This document shows positions 49,005 through 60,223 of a DNA stretch of 64,000 bases, piece after piece. The position numbers were made by a program, and so were the translations under genes. The first letter of the stretch is position 1. The number at the start of each line of letters is the position of its first letter. The notes below the pieces were generated by a model. It saw only the letters and a list, made by a program, of their open reading frames with translations, was not told the DNA's origin and made no database searches. The stretch is taken from the NCBI RefSeq assembly GCF_009733865.1, contig NZ_WOFB01000020.1, forward strand, positions 1 to 64,000, given 5' to 3'. The DNA comes from Oceanobacillus salinisoli (GTDB lineage: Bacteria; Bacillota; Bacilli; Bacillales; Amphibacillaceae).

Positions 49005-49196
49005 TTATGGTAATCTTAATTCCTCTTCTGAGAATAAATCATTTAAGGAACTTAAACTGCCATCTGCTTCGATTTGATGAACAGTTAACTCATTATCTAC
49101 GACAGACATTTCTATGAAACACGACCAACAATAATAGTTTTGAGCTCCTATTTTTCCAATATCCTTCCCATTACAATTCGGACAACGCATTACCAT
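49005..49196 (-). CDS. 63-residue zinc-ribbon-like protein
   Basis: ATG at 49196 with GAGGTG six bases upstream. Two cysteine pairs, CPNCNGKDIG (residues 5 and 8) and YYCWSCFIEM (23 and 26), form a probable zinc ribbon, followed by an acidic tail (SLNDLFSEEELRLP). I do not recognise a named family. It occupies the space between recD2 and the AI-2E permease where Bacillus subtilis has yrrD and small genes. Confidence 0.75.
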   Translation of the reverse strand: MVMRCPNCNGKDIGKIGAQNYYCWSCFIEMSVVDNELTVHQIEADGSLSSLNDLFSEEELRLP

Positions 49197-49265
49197 TAAA
49201 AACACCTCATTTCTAAGATAAGTTTTCAATGATAGGCTTGCCCGAATCATTCTAAAATATACATA

Positions 49266-51593
49266 TTATTCCATGAAATCATAAGGAGAAAAATCTTTTT
49301 CCTCCTCTTCCACTTCCGGTATCTCCATTTTATCCTGATTACTTAATCTACTCGTCAATTGTTCACTTAATGACGTATATCGACGATTGGTATCTACTGT
49401 GCGAATCCCTTTGAAAAACGCTTCTCTCTCACCACAAATAATTAAGGATTCTTTACTTCTCGTAATCGCTGTATATAGTAGATTTTTTCTTAGCATTCTA
49501 TTGTAAGTGGATAACACTGGCAATATAACAATTGGAAATTCACTTCCCTGTGATTTATGAATGGAAATACAATAGGCATGCATAAAATTAACATAACCCT
49601 TTCTTTCATAGGAAACCTCTTTATCATCAAAGGAAATAACAATTTGTTCGACGTTTTCCTTGTTTTCATCCTCTTGAAAGACAGCCACTATTTCACCGAT
49701 GTCCCCGTTGTATACCCCATCTTCCGGCTGATTAACAAGCTGAATGACTTTATCTCCAACCCGAAACACGACATCGTTTACTTTTACTTCGCGCCTTCTT
49801 TTCGTCTTCGGATTGATCAGTTCCTGCAGATGTTTGTTAATCACGGTAATCCCGGATTGGGAGCGATACATCGGTGCTAATACTTGCATCCCTTTCACAT
49901 CAATCCCTTTCTCCTGGGCGCGGTAAAAAATGGTTGTAATGACATCAATCATTTGATATTCATGACAAGCAATAAAACTAAAATCACGGTCATTTTTCAA
50001 AGAATCAACCGTACACGTATCATTTTTAATTTCATGTGCAAGCTGTATAATTTTCGACCCTTCTTTTTGACGGTACACTTCATTAAGACGAATGGACGGA
50101 ATCAATCCGCTGCTCAATAAATCAGAAAGTACCTGTCCTGGTCCTACAGATGGAAGCTGGTCTTCATCCCCTACCAAAAGAACCTGCATATCTTCAGGGA
50201 TCGCTTTAAACAAACTATGAGCCAGCCATATATCAACCATGGAAAACTCATCCACAATTAAAAATTTGCCATCCAGTTGTTCCTGTTCATCTTTATCGAA
50301 TCCGTTATTGCCATTCCATCCTAACAATCTATGAATCGTGAAAGCCTTCAGTCCTGTAGATTCAGTTAATCGTTTAGCTGCTCTGCCGGTCGGTGCAGCT
50401 AAAACAAATGGGAATTCCGATTTGTTATTATAATCGTCCCGGTTTAAAGAGAGGTCATGAATGGCTGCATAAGCCTTAATGATCCCTTTAATTACTGTTG
50501 TTTTTCCTGTTCCAGGTCCACCAGTTAAAATCATAATTTTAGAATGAATAGACTGATTGATTGCTTCAAACTGTTCTTTCCCATAGCTTAAAACTTCCTG
50601 TTCTTCTATATCCCCAATGATTTTCATTAATTCTGCCAAAGGCGTACGGTGTTCCACTTCTTTTTGGAGGATTCTATCCAGATGGGCAGAAAATCCATCT
50701 TCTGCATAATACAGAGACGACAAATATACATTACCTTCTTGAATAATCACTTTCTTTTCTTTATTAAGCTCTTCTAATCTATCCATAATAAGGTCTTCTG
50801 TTAACTCATGATTGGCATGAAGTAACCCGATTACTTCACTTACACAATAGTCTAAAGGAAGATAAACATGACCATCCTGCACACTTCTTTGTAAGACATA
50901 AATACACCCCGCACCTATTCGATTAGGATGAGTTAATGAGAGGCCATTTTGTCTTGCAATTTCATCTGCCGTTTGAAAACCAAATCCCTCGATATCAAAT
51001 ACATACTGATAAGGATCCTCTTCCAGCTTTTCAACAGCCTCTTCTTTATAAACAGCATATATTTTTTGTGCCATTTTTAATCCAATATGATATTTCGCTA
51101 AATTTACAACAACATGCTCAAACCCTTGATTTTCCCGGATGCTCTGAACCAGTTTTTCACGAGTCTCTTTGTTAATACCAGAAACATCTTTTAAACAATC
51201 TGGATGATTAAGAATTTTATTAATAGCGTTGGAGCCCAATTTCCCCACAATCCGCTTCGCCAATTTCTTTCCAATTCCATAAAATAAATCACTGGAAAGA
51301 TAGGCAACCAGTCCATCTTCTGTCTCTGGGACATAAGTTTGGTAAGAAAGAACTTTGTATTGTAAGCCGAATTTGGCATGTCTTTCAAATTCACCGTAAA
51401 AATAGTAGGTTGTCTGTTCCTGAAGGTTGGAAAAATAGCCTTTTACAACAAGCTCTTTTTCCTTAAAGTCTTCGTTTGTTTCTTTGACTTTTACTTTTGC
51501 AATGGAAAAATGTTCAGACTCATTATGAAAAATGGTATACAATAGTTCCCCTTTAATATACTTTTGTTCTTCAGATTGCTGAACGTTTTCCAT
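49266..51593 (-). CDS. recD2: ATP-dependent RecD2-type DNA helicase
   Basis: A 775-residue superfamily 1B 5'-3' helicase of the RecD2/YrrC type, involved in replication-fork and repair work without RecBC. An N-terminal OB and helix-hairpin-helix region (about 1-320, with YGIGKKLAKRIVGKLG) precedes Walker A ILTGGPGTGKTTVIKG (about 355), Walker B LIVDEFSMVD (about 445) and VLLVGDEDQLPSVGPG (about 470). The C-terminal motifs IHKSQGSEF and YTAITRSKESLIICG are intact. Ends 13 bp before the TPR gene stop, likely operonic. Confidence 0.95.
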   Translation of the reverse strand: MENVQQSEEQKYIKGELLYTIFHNESEHFSIAKVKVKETNEDFKEKELVVKGYFSNLQEQTTYYFYGEFERHAKFGLQYKVLSYQTYVPETEDGLVAYLSSDLFYGIGKKLAKRIVGKLGSNAINKILNHPDCLKDVSGINKETREKLVQSIRENQGFEHVVVNLAKYHIGLKMAQKIYAVYKEEAVEKLEEDPYQYVFDIEGFGFQTADEIARQNGLSLTHPNRIGAGCIYVLQRSVQDGHVYLPLDYCVSEVIGLLHANHELTEDLIMDRLEELNKEKKVIIQEGNVYLSSLYYAEDGFSAHLDRILQKEVEHRTPLAELMKIIGDIEEQEVLSYGKEQFEAINQSIHSKIMILTGGPGTGKTTVIKGIIKAYAAIHDLSLNRDDYNNKSEFPFVLAAPTGRAAKRLTESTGLKAFTIHRLLGWNGNNGFDKDEQEQLDGKFLIVDEFSMVDIWLAHSLFKAIPEDMQVLLVGDEDQLPSVGPGQVLSDLLSSGLIPSIRLNEVYRQKEGSKIIQLAHEIKNDTCTVDSLKNDRDFSFIACHEYQMIDVITTIFYRAQEKGIDVKGMQVLAPMYRSQSGITVINKHLQELINPKTKRRREVKVNDVVFRVGDKVIQLVNQPEDGVYNGDIGEIVAVFQEDENKENVEQIVISFDDKEVSYERKGYVNFMHAYCISIHKSQGSEFPIVILPVLSTYNRMLRKNLLYTAITRSKESLIICGEREAFFKGIRTVDTNRRYTSLSEQLTSRLSNQDKMEIPEVEEEEKDFSPYDFME

Positions 51594-51606
51594 AAAAACA
51601 ACCTCA

Positions 51607-52278
51607 CTATTCTTTCTTATTTTCCTTTAACAGATTCTCTACATTTTTTTTGCCGTTTGCTGCTAGTAAGTGATCTGGCTGAAGACGTAATGCCTCATCA
51701 AAATATTTTAGTGCCTCGTTTATATTTTCATCGAATAATTCAATGACACCGAGGTTGTAGTGTGAATCTGCATGATTTTTATTTTTCTTTAAAACTTTTA
51801 AAAATACATTCTTTGCCTCTATCAGATGATTACTCTGTGCCAATGCAAGTCCATACTGAAACTGAACCTCCTCATCTTCAGGAGCAAGTTCACTCGCCCT
51901 TAATAAATAAGGAAGAGCCAGTTTAAACTGTTCCTCATGGAGAAGGGAGAGCCCGAGCATAAAATAAACATCCGCTTCCTCTAGGCCAAGCTGTTGTGCC
52001 TTTTGAAAATGGGAAACCGCTTTTTGGAAATCAGATTGTTCAAAATAAAGATTTCCAAGCCCGTAATAGGCAGTCGCAGTATTTTCGTCCAATTCAATGG
52101 CTTTATTAAAAAAACGTTCAGCACGAGAAAACTCTTTTATATGGAGTAATAAATTCCCAAAGTTGATAAATCCTAAAGGATCATCTGGATTTTCCTCAAT
52201 CACTTCATTAAAAAGCTTTGCTGCTTCTTCATATTTATGCTCTTGCATGAATGTAATTCCTTGCGCATTTTTATCCAT
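51607..52278 (-). CDS. yrrB: Tetratricopeptide repeat protein YrrB
   Basis: A 223-residue protein made of about six consecutive TPR units, each with Gly, Ala and aromatic residues at TPR spacing (NFGNLL, YYGLGNLYFE, YFMLGLSLLH, QFQYGLALA, HYNLGVIEL). Such proteins are protein-interaction scaffolds; partner unknown. It lies between mnmA and recD2 as in Bacillus subtilis. Confidence 0.9.
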   Translation of the reverse strand: MDKNAQGITFMQEHKYEEAAKLFNEVIEENPDDPLGFINFGNLLLHIKEFSRAERFFNKAIELDENTATAYYGLGNLYFEQSDFQKAVSHFQKAQQLGLEEADVYFMLGLSLLHEEQFKLALPYLLRASELAPEDEEVQFQYGLALAQSNHLIEAKNVFLKVLKKNKNHADSHYNLGVIELFDENINEALKYFDEALRLQPDHLLAANGKKNVENLLKENKKE

Positions 52279-52297
52279 CTTAACGACTCCTCAATCT

Positions 52298-53416
<1,119 letters not shown>

Positions 53417-53427
53417 TCACTATCCTT

Positions 53428-54570
53428 TTATGAAGTTAATCGATTTACAATCTTTGCCACTCGGTTAGCCGCCTCGTTTACATTTTCCATGGTATTAAAA
53501 TTACCAAAGCTGAATCGAATGGAATTGGTTGTACAAGGATTATTTTTACCAAACATAGCAGTTAATACATGAGAAGGTTCCACACTTCCTGCCGTACATG
53601 CACTTCCACTAGATGCAGCAATTCCTTCTAAATCAAAGTTTGTCAGGAGTTGTTCGACATTTGCCCCAGGGAAACTCAAATTAACAATCGATTCAATTTG
53701 CGTATGGTAATCCCCATTTATCTCAAATGTTACATGATTTTCCCTAAGTATTCTTAAAAATAACTCTTTAAAACGTTGGTACTGTTGTCTTCGATTTTCT
53801 TTATTTTCCATCGCTAGCTCCACCGCTTTTTGGAAACCCACGATACTAACGACATTCTCCGTTCCAGGACGTCGTTTACGTTCCTGTTCTCCACCAAACT
53901 GCAACGTGTTGATTGGAATACCTTCTCTTACATATAAAAAACCTACACCTTTTGGTCCGTATATTTTATGAGAAGATACCGATAATAAATCGATTCCCAT
54001 TTTTTTCACATCAATATCCAATAACCCAAAAGCCTGTACCGCATCCGTATGTAAATATGCTTGATGGTCGGTAAGTATTTCACCGATTTCCTTGATTGGC
54101 TGAATTATTCCTGTCTCATTATTAACAAACATAATAGAAACAAGAATCGTATCATCACGTAATGCTTCTTGTAAATCCTCCACTCGTACTTTCCCATCTT
54201 CATAAATAGGTAAATACGTCACATCAAACCCTTCTTTTTCTAGATATTCTGCCGTATGGAGTGTCGCATGATGCTCCTGAACGGAAGTAATGATGTGATT
54301 TCCTTTATCCCGGTTTGCCAAAGCTGTTCCAATCAGCGCTAAATTATCGGCTTCTGTCCCCCCACTGGTAAAGACAATCTCTTTTTCATTGGCATGAATA
54401 CTTTTAGCCATGACACGTCTTGCTTCATCCAGCAGTCGCCTCGCTCTTCTCCCAAAAGAATGGACACTGGATGGATTACCAAATGTTTGTTGATAGATTG
54501 GGTACATGGTGTCAATTACTTCTTGCTCTATTGGTGTCGTTGCTGCATGATCCAAATATATTGCTTCCAT
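53428..54570 (-). CDS. yrvO: Cysteine desulfurase (IscS/YrvO type)
   Basis: A 380-residue PLP enzyme. YLDHAATTPIE at the N-terminus, SSHKIYGPKGVGFLY (PLP Lys, about 202) and SSGSACTAGSVEPSHVL (catalytic Cys, about 325) are intact. ATG at 54570 preceded by GGAAAGAG; a TTG one codon earlier is possible. Placement cymR-desulfurase-mnmA identifies it as the sulfur donor for tRNA thiolation. Confidence 0.94.
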   Translation of the reverse strand: MEAIYLDHAATTPIEQEVIDTMYPIYQQTFGNPSSVHSFGRRARRLLDEARRVMAKSIHANEKEIVFTSGGTEADNLALIGTALANRDKGNHIITSVQEHHATLHTAEYLEKEGFDVTYLPIYEDGKVRVEDLQEALRDDTILVSIMFVNNETGIIQPIKEIGEILTDHQAYLHTDAVQAFGLLDIDVKKMGIDLLSVSSHKIYGPKGVGFLYVREGIPINTLQFGGEQERKRRPGTENVVSIVGFQKAVELAMENKENRRQQYQRFKELFLRILRENHVTFEINGDYHTQIESIVNLSFPGANVEQLLTNFDLEGIAASSGSACTAGSVEPSHVLTAMFGKNNPCTTNSIRFSFGNFNTMENVNEAANRVAKIVNRLTS

Positions 54571-54613
54571 CAATCTCTTTCCCTTCTAAACATAAGCCGT
54601 ACTTGATACATCT

Positions 54614-55033
54614 TTAAATATAAAACATATATGCTTGCTGCTTTTCATCATCATCATGATTTTTAAGATCTTCCAATGTAGTTTTATCCAACACATTTTT
54701 AATCGCATCCCGAATTCGACCCCACAGCTCCTGCTGGGCAGGCTGTTCCTCTTCAATGCCTTCAACCAATGTGATTGGCCCTTCCAACACCCGAATAATA
54801 TCTCCTGCAGTCATATCTTTTGCATCTTTTGCTAAAACATAACCACCATATGCTCCACGTATACTTTTTATTAGACCCGCATTTCGCAATGGAGATGCGA
54901 GTTGTTCTAAATAATGCTCGGATAGATTATTGTCCTTTGCAATCGATTTAAGCGATACTGGGCCTTCCCCTTGCTTTTTTGCTAAATCAATCATAATCGT
55001 TAAACCGTATCTTCCTTTAGTTGAAATTTTCAT
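54614..55033 (-). CDS. cymR: Rrf2 family cysteine-metabolism regulator CymR
   Basis: A 139-residue winged-helix regulator of the Rrf2 family. MKISTKGRYGLTIMIDLAK and LSEHYLEQLASPLRNAGLIKS are the DNA-binding region. It contains no cysteine, so it is not an iron-sulfur Rrf2 sensor such as IscR. It fits CymR, which represses sulfur-uptake genes together with CysK. First gene before the desulfurase and mnmA. Confidence 0.93.
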   Translation of the reverse strand: MKISTKGRYGLTIMIDLAKKQGEGPVSLKSIAKDNNLSEHYLEQLASPLRNAGLIKSIRGAYGGYVLAKDAKDMTAGDIIRVLEGPITLVEGIEEEQPAQQELWGRIRDAIKNVLDKTTLEDLKNHDDDEKQQAYMFYI

Positions 55034-55140
55034 TAATTAACACCTCTATTTTTTCATCGTTAAACTAAACGTTCTTATTTTTTGATCTCTATTTTCAAAA
55101 AAATTGTCGTTTGGACATAAAATACATAAACTGCGAATAT

Positions 55141-55283
55141 AGTGCTCCGATTTCCGCTCCGGGCAATGGAGCACCTTAGGGCAACGCTTCAGCCTCCTCG
55201 GAAGAAAAGCACTTCCTGCTAGGTCTTCAGTTGCCCGTTTTCCCGCAAGAGTCGACTGCCCTCTGCTCCAATCAACCACTTAT
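55141..55283 (+). repeat. Repeat module C, copy C3
   Basis: Matches C2 (GCACCTTAGGGCA, GGTCTTCAG-type centre, GACTGCCCTC, CTCCAATCAACCA). Followed by a conserved AT-rich spacer and a family B copy, as at 27.7 kb. Confidence 0.8.
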
Positions 55284-55334
55284 TAGTGGTTCGCTATGCT
55301 AAAAATTAATTAAGCTAAAATAAATTAAAAGCAC

Positions 55335-55462
55335 GAAACCAGCGAAGGAAATACACGAAGACTCCTGCGGGAAAAGTGGCCAAAGTGAGACCCCAAAAGA
55401 CGAGACAGCACGAGGAGGCTCACGGGTCACCCTAAGGTGCGCGAAGTGTATTCCGTAGCGGT
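55335..55462 (+). repeat. Family B repeat, copy B4 (uninterrupted)
   Basis: AAACCAGCGAAGGAAATAC to GTGTATTCCGTAGCGGT. Reads GACTCCTGCGGG (TCCT 55363-55366) without insert, the pre-insertion form of B2. With C3 it takes up the left half of the 731-bp gap between cymR and rarA; 55463-55764 shows nothing further that I can identify. Confidence 0.88.
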
Positions 55463-55764
55463 AGAATACCTCCAACATCATCTGAAACTATGTCATAGTT
55501 TATATCAACTGCGATAGTTAGATGCAACAAGCTTTGAAAAAAGCCTTTTCGACATATATTCAAAAGAAAAACCAGCAGAGTTTAGTGCCCTGTTTGAACA
55601 TTATTTCATAATCCATGATATTATAGCATGAATAACCTGTCTCTTGCATTTATACCGAATTGGAATTAAGCTTTATACTAAATTATCATTAAAATTAAAT
55701 GTCTTCAAAAGAAGTGCAAAAGTGATTGTACCTTTTTGAAGCGTACTAGTAAAGGACGATTGAA

Positions 55765-57048
55765 ATGAAACACGAACCACTAGCTTTTCGAATGCGCCCT
55801 AACCATATTGAAGAAATCATTGGACAAGAACATTTGGTTGGAGAAGGAAAAATCTTATATCGAATGATCAAGGCAGAACAGCTTTCTTCCATGATACTGT
55901 TCGGACCTCCAGGTACAGGAAAAACATCAATGGCAAATGCTTTAGCGAAAAGCTTAGGACTGCCTGTAAAATTACTTAATGCTGTAACGGATAAAAAGAA
56001 AGATATGGAAATAGTAGTGGAAGAAGCCAAAATGCGTGGAAACCTTGTCCTTATTCTTGATGAGGTTCATCGTCTAGATAAAGCAAAACAGGATTTTCTT
56101 CTCCCCCATTTGGAAAGCAACCTGGTAACATTAATAGGCTGCACAACCAGCAATCCGTATCACGCAATCAATCCGGCAATCAGAAGCCGATGTCACCTAT
56201 TTGAACTTCATCCATTAACGATAGAAAACATTAAAACCGCGTTACAGCGTGCTATATATGATGAGGAAAAGGGATTTGGAAACAAAAATATACATATAAC
56301 AGATGAAGCGTTAGAACATTTCGCCGTCGCTTCAGGTGGCGATTTACGTTCGGCATTAAACGGATTGGAATTAGCCATTTCATCCACTCCACCTAATGAA
56401 CAGAATAAGATCAACATTTCACTGGAGGCTGCGGAGGAATGTATGCAAAAGAAAAGCTTCTCCCATGATAAAGATGGGGATGCACACTATGATGTTATTT
56501 CTGCTTTTCAAAAATCCATACGCGGCAGTGATGTAGATGCAGCACTGCATTATTTAGGAAGATTAATTGAAGCTGGGGATCTGGATAGTATTGCTAGAAG
56601 GATGATTGTAACGGCGTATGAAGATATTGGTCTGGCTAACCCACAAGCTGGACCAAGAGCAATTGCAGCTGTTCAAGCTGCGGAGCGATTAGGTTTTCCA
56701 GAAGCACGCATCCCGCTTAGTGTAGCAATAATTGAACTTTGCCTTTCACCGAAATCCAATACCGCATATCAAGCATTGGATGCAGCTCTGTCCGATATCA
56801 GAAGCGGAAAAGGTGGAGAAATCCCTGCACATCTGAAAGACGCACACTACCAAGGAGCAAAAAAACTGGGAAGAGGTGTGGATTATATCTACCCCCATGA
56901 TTATGAAAACGGATGGGTGAGTCAACAATATTTACCGGATTCTATAAAAAATAAACACTATTACCATCCAAAGGAATCTGGCAAATTTGAACAGGCTCTG
57001 AAAAAAGTCTACGATAAAATTAAACGAGAAAAAAGAAATAAGGTATAA
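55765..57048 (+). CDS. rarA: Replication-associated recombination ATPase RarA
   Basis: A 427-residue AAA+ ATPase of the MgsA/RarA/Mgs1 family acting at stalled forks. LAFRMRPNHIEEIIGQEHLVG, Walker A FGPPGTGKTSMANALA (about 51), Walker B LVLILDEVHRLDK (about 92), arginine finger AIRSRCHLFEL (about 137) and C-terminal tetramerisation region (YEDIGLANPQAGPRA) are conserved. On the plus strand, opposite to cymR, in the order cymR-rarA seen in Bacilli. Confidence 0.96.
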   Translation: MKHEPLAFRMRPNHIEEIIGQEHLVGEGKILYRMIKAEQLSSMILFGPPGTGKTSMANALAKSLGLPVKLLNAVTDKKKDMEIVVEEAKMRGNLVLILDEVHRLDKAKQDFLLPHLESNLVTLIGCTTSNPYHAINPAIRSRCHLFELHPLTIENIKTALQRAIYDEEKGFGNKNIHITDEALEHFAVASGGDLRSALNGLELAISSTPPNEQNKINISLEAAEECMQKKSFSHDKDGDAHYDVISAFQKSIRGSDVDAALHYLGRLIEAGDLDSIARRMIVTAYEDIGLANPQAGPRAIAAVQAAERLGFPEARIPLSVAIIELCLSPKSNTAYQALDAALSDIRSGKGGEIPAHLKDAHYQGAKKLGRGVDYIYPHDYENGWVSQQYLPDSIKNKHYYHPKESGKFEQALKKVYDKIKREKRNKV

Positions 57049-57236
57049 ATCCGATTCCTTGCGGTAAGAATAATAAAAAAGTCACTAGTCATCAGGAAAA
57101 TCTATTTTCCTTAGATGAACTAACTTGTAACAAACAATTCATACAGATAGATATCCTACTAAACTCATTTAAGTTTTAAAAATAACTATCTGTACAAATC
57201 TATTGTTTATGCTGCTAGGAAAAGGAGTTGAACATA

Positions 57237-57911
57237 ATGGCAAAAGTCAGACAAGATGCTTGGTCACATGAAGATGATTTACTGTTAGCAGAAACTGTAT
57301 TACGCCATATCAGAGAAGGTAGCACACAATTAAATGCGTTTGAAGAAGTTGGAGACAAATTAAATCGCACCTCTGCCGCTTGCGGATTTCGTTGGAATGC
57401 GGAGGTCAGACAAAAATACGAGAGTGCAATCGACCTTGCGAAAAGACAGCGAAAAGAGAAAAAGCGTGCAATGGCAAAGAAATCCGGCCCAATTCGGAAA
57501 CCGGTTATGGCCGTACCTTCCAACTATGAAGTTTCAAACGGAGATGAACAAACTTCTATTCAATCAGAAGTAAATCAAACAGAAGCACCTTCTATTACGA
57601 TAGATATGGTTATTCAATTTTTAAGAGAACTAAAAAAAGACTATTATGCTTCCAATCAATCAAAAGCATCACTCGAACAGACACAAAAAGAGAATAGCAT
57701 GTTAAAAGAACAAGTGAATAAGCTTGAAAAACAGCTAGAACAAACAGAAAATGAAATGAATACAATGAAAGAAGATTACCAAGCATTTATTCAAATTATG
57801 GAAAGAGCTAGAAAAATGACCGTTCTGGATGATCAAGGAACTATAAAAGCTCCAACATTCCGAATGGATAAAAACGGAAACCTGGAGCAGGTAGCTCAAG
57901 GATCCAATTAA
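57237..57911 (+). CDS. RsfA/YlbO-type prespore regulator
   Basis: A 224-residue protein with an N-terminal Myb/SANT-like DNA-binding domain (residues 4-70: MAKVRQDAWSHEDDLLLAE, NRTSAACGFRWNAEVRQ), a basic stretch, a variable linker and a long C-terminal coiled coil (about 135-195). This is the RsfA family, prespore transcription factors that modulate SigF-dependent genes in Bacillus subtilis; several paralogues exist, so the symbol is left open. ATG at 57237 has AAAAGGAG nine bases upstream. Its position after rarA is not that of Bacillus subtilis rsfA. Confidence 0.88.
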   Translation: MAKVRQDAWSHEDDLLLAETVLRHIREGSTQLNAFEEVGDKLNRTSAACGFRWNAEVRQKYESAIDLAKRQRKEKKRAMAKKSGPIRKPVMAVPSNYEVSNGDEQTSIQSEVNQTEAPSITIDMVIQFLRELKKDYYASNQSKASLEQTQKENSMLKEQVNKLEKQLEQTENEMNTMKEDYQAFIQIMERARKMTVLDDQGTIKAPTFRMDKNGNLEQVAQGSN

Positions 57912-58073
57912 ATGATTAAAAACGACTTTTCAATCAGTGAGGGCTTTCTTTCCCCCACTAACTGTTAGATGATTAATTTAGGTATTTACTGGCTTTTGAT
58001 TCTCGTGCTCACCATGGAACATTTTAAATTATTTGGCAGGTATCTGACAGCCAGTTAATCACGTGATAAAACA

Positions 58074-58108
58074 GAAAAAAACTGACTCATTATAAAGTCA
58101 GTTTTTTT
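58074..58108. terminator. Bidirectional terminator between the rsfA-like gene and aspS
   Basis: AAACTGACT / AGTCAGTTT stem with A and T runs on both sides (58081-58089 and 58097-58105). Serves the plus-strand rsfA-like gene and minus-strand transcripts from the aspS side. Confidence 0.85.
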
Positions 58109-58139
58109 CTTGCACATTAAAATCTTCTCTTGTGCTCTG

Positions 58140-58300
58140 TTATTGATTATTATGTACTGTCTAATCCCGATAATGCCGTCCATTTTATGTTTTGATCCCG
58201 CAATCAGCAAGTGGGTGCCTTGTTTTATGTTTCTTATGCTTCCGCTGAAATTGCGGCCTGCATGCAACATAAAAACGCGAAGCTCCCATTTATATAGTTG
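58140..58300. ncRNA. Structured RNA candidate, possibly 6S RNA
   Basis: In the 541-bp non-coding gap, nested complementary segments form one long imperfect hairpin: TTTTATGTT (58183-58191) with AACATAAAA (58266-58274), and CCGCAATCAGC (58198-58208) with GCTGAAATTGCGG (58244-58256), separated by internal bulges and a large apical loop. 6S RNA has this shape, and in Bacillus subtilis a 6S gene lies close to aspS. Strand and ends cannot be decided by eye. Adjacent terminator 58074-58108 would suit a minus-strand transcript. Confidence 0.4.
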
Positions 58301-58453
58301 TTCGGTCAAAATACGTTAAATAGACGAACATATCAGGATTAAGATGAATGATAAGCTTTGTAAATTTATCTTAACATATCAATATTATTTTTTCAATATT
58401 CAATATTGTTATAAATACGATTTTAATCATTACAAGTACATAACCTTTTTAAA

Positions 58454-60223
58454 TCAGTCCTCTTTCCTTACTACATCAATGCCCAACTCATCTAATTGAG
58501 CTTTACTTACTCCACTCGGTGCAGCAGTTAACAGATCAGAAGCAGAGGCTGTTTTAGGAAATAGTATCGTATCTCTTAAGTTAGATCTTCCAGCCAGCAG
58601 CATAATGATACGATCCAACCCAAGTGCTACTCCTCCATGTGGTGGTGCACCATACTCCAAAGCTTCAAGAAGAAAACCAAATTGGTCTTCCGCTTCTTCC
58701 TCAGTAAATCCTAAAACTTTGAACATTTGATTTTGTAAATCACGCTTATGAATACGCACGGAACCTCCACCAAGCTCATATCCATTCAAAACGAGGTCAT
58801 ATGCATTTGCCCGAACACTTTCAGGAGTGCTTTCTAATTTGTCTTCATCACTATTAACTGGTGATGTAAAAGGATGGTGAGCAGCGAAGTACCTACCCAA
58901 TTCCTCATCATATTCAAGCAATGGCCAATCTGTGACCCAAAGGAAGTTATATTTTGATTCATCTATAAGTTGGAGTTCTTTACCAAGTTTTAATCTTAAG
59001 GCACCTAAGCTATCATAGACAACGGAATTTTTATCTGCAACAAACAATAATAAGTCTCCATCCTGTGCATTTGCTTTAGAAATAATGCCAGATTTTTCTT
59101 CATCGGATAAGAATTTAGCGATTGGTCCTTTTAACTCGTCCCCTTCTAACTTAAGCCATGCAAGTCCTTTTGCACCATAGACCTTAACAAAATCTGTTAA
59201 TGCGTCAATGTCTCTTCTAGAGAAACTCGCCGCTTCTCCTTGTACATTCAACAGGGCTACTTTCCCACCGGTTTCAATCGCACCTTGGAAGACTTTAAAT
59301 CCTGAATTAGCAACAATATCTGATACATGAATTAACTCAAGACCAAATCTAGTATCCGGTTTGTCAGATCCGAAACGGTCCATCGCTTCCTGATATGGCA
59401 TTCTTTCAAGAGGAAGCTCAATATCAATCCCTTTTACTTCTTTAACGACCTGCTGCATCATGCGTTCTGTCATTTCCATAATTTCATCACTTGTCATGAA
59501 GGAAGTTTCAATATCCACTTGTGTAAACTCTGGCTGACGGTCTGCTCTTAAATCCTCATCACGGAAACAACGTGCTATCTGATAGTATTTTTCAAAACCA
59601 CTCATCATAATTAATTGTTTAAACAATTGAGGTGATTGCGGTAATGCATAAAATTCTCCTGAATGTACCCGACTAGGAACGAGATAATCACGGGCTCCTT
59701 CTGGGGTACTCTTTGTTAAAATCGGCGTTTCCATTTCCAAAAAACCATCATTATTCAAGAAATTACGAATCGCCTGTGTTGTTCGATGACGCAACTTAAA
59801 GGTTTCCTGTAATGCTCCCCTGCGTAAATCAATATAGCGATATTTTAACCGCAAGTCCTCAGCTACATCTGTTTCATCCTGAATAGCAAATGGCGGTGTT
59901 TTGGATTTATTTAATATCGTAAGCTCCTTGGCAATAACTTCAATCTTCCCTGTTTTTAATGCTGGATTATAGGTAGATTCATCACGGCCTACCACTTTTC
60001 CTTTAATCTCGACAACATATTCTGTTCTTATTTTATCTGCTACTTCTAGAGCTTCTTTCGAAAAGTCCGGATTAAAGACAACTTGTACAAGTCCTGATTT
60101 GTCACGAAGGTCAATAAATATTAAACCACCTAAATCACGTCGTTTCTGTACCCAGCCTTTTAATAGAACCTCTTGATCAATATTTTCTTCAGTTAATGTT
60201 CCAGCAAAAAAACGTTTAAGCAT
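58454..60223 (-). CDS. aspS: Aspartate-tRNA ligase
   Basis: A 589-residue bacterial-type class IIb synthetase. N-terminal OB anticodon domain ([19 protein letters not shown], residue 22), motif 2 [19 protein letters not shown] (about 215), GAD insertion domain (about 285-410) and motif 3 [15 protein letters not shown] (about 525). The start overlaps the hisS stop by 8 bp, so the two genes are translationally coupled and share the T-box leader. Confidence 0.97.
   Translation of the reverse strand: MLKRFFAGTLTEENIDQEVLLKGWVQKRRDLGGLIFIDLRDKSGLVQVVFNPDFSKEALEVADKIRTEYVVEIKGKVVGRDESTYNPALKTGKIEVIAKELTILNKSKTPPFAIQDETDVAEDLRLKYRYIDLRRGALQETFKLRHRTTQAIRNFLNNDGFLEMETPILTKSTPEGARDYLVPSRVHSGEFYALPQSPQLFKQLIMMSGFEKYYQIARCFRDEDLRADRQPEFTQVDIETSFMTSDEIMEMTERMMQQVVKEVKGIDIELPLERMPYQEAMDRFGSDKPDTRFGLELIHVSDIVANSGFKVFQGAIETGGKVALLNVQGEAASFSRRDIDALTDFVKVYGAKGLAWLKLEGDELKGPIAKFLSDEEKSGIISKANAQDGDLLLFVADKNSVVYDSLGALRLKLGKELQLIDESKYNFLWVTDWPLLEYDEELGRYFAAHHPFTSPVNSDEDKLESTPESVRANAYDLVLNGYELGGGSVRIHKRDLQNQMFKVLGFTEEEAEDQFGFLLEALEYGAPPHGGVALGLDRIIMLLAGRSNLRDTILFPKTASASDLLTAAPSGVSKAQLDELGIDVVRKED

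Noticed and set aside
55046-55481. 77- and 60-codon minus-strand ORFs
   Set aside because: Within C3 and B4 repeats; not conserved in the other copies.
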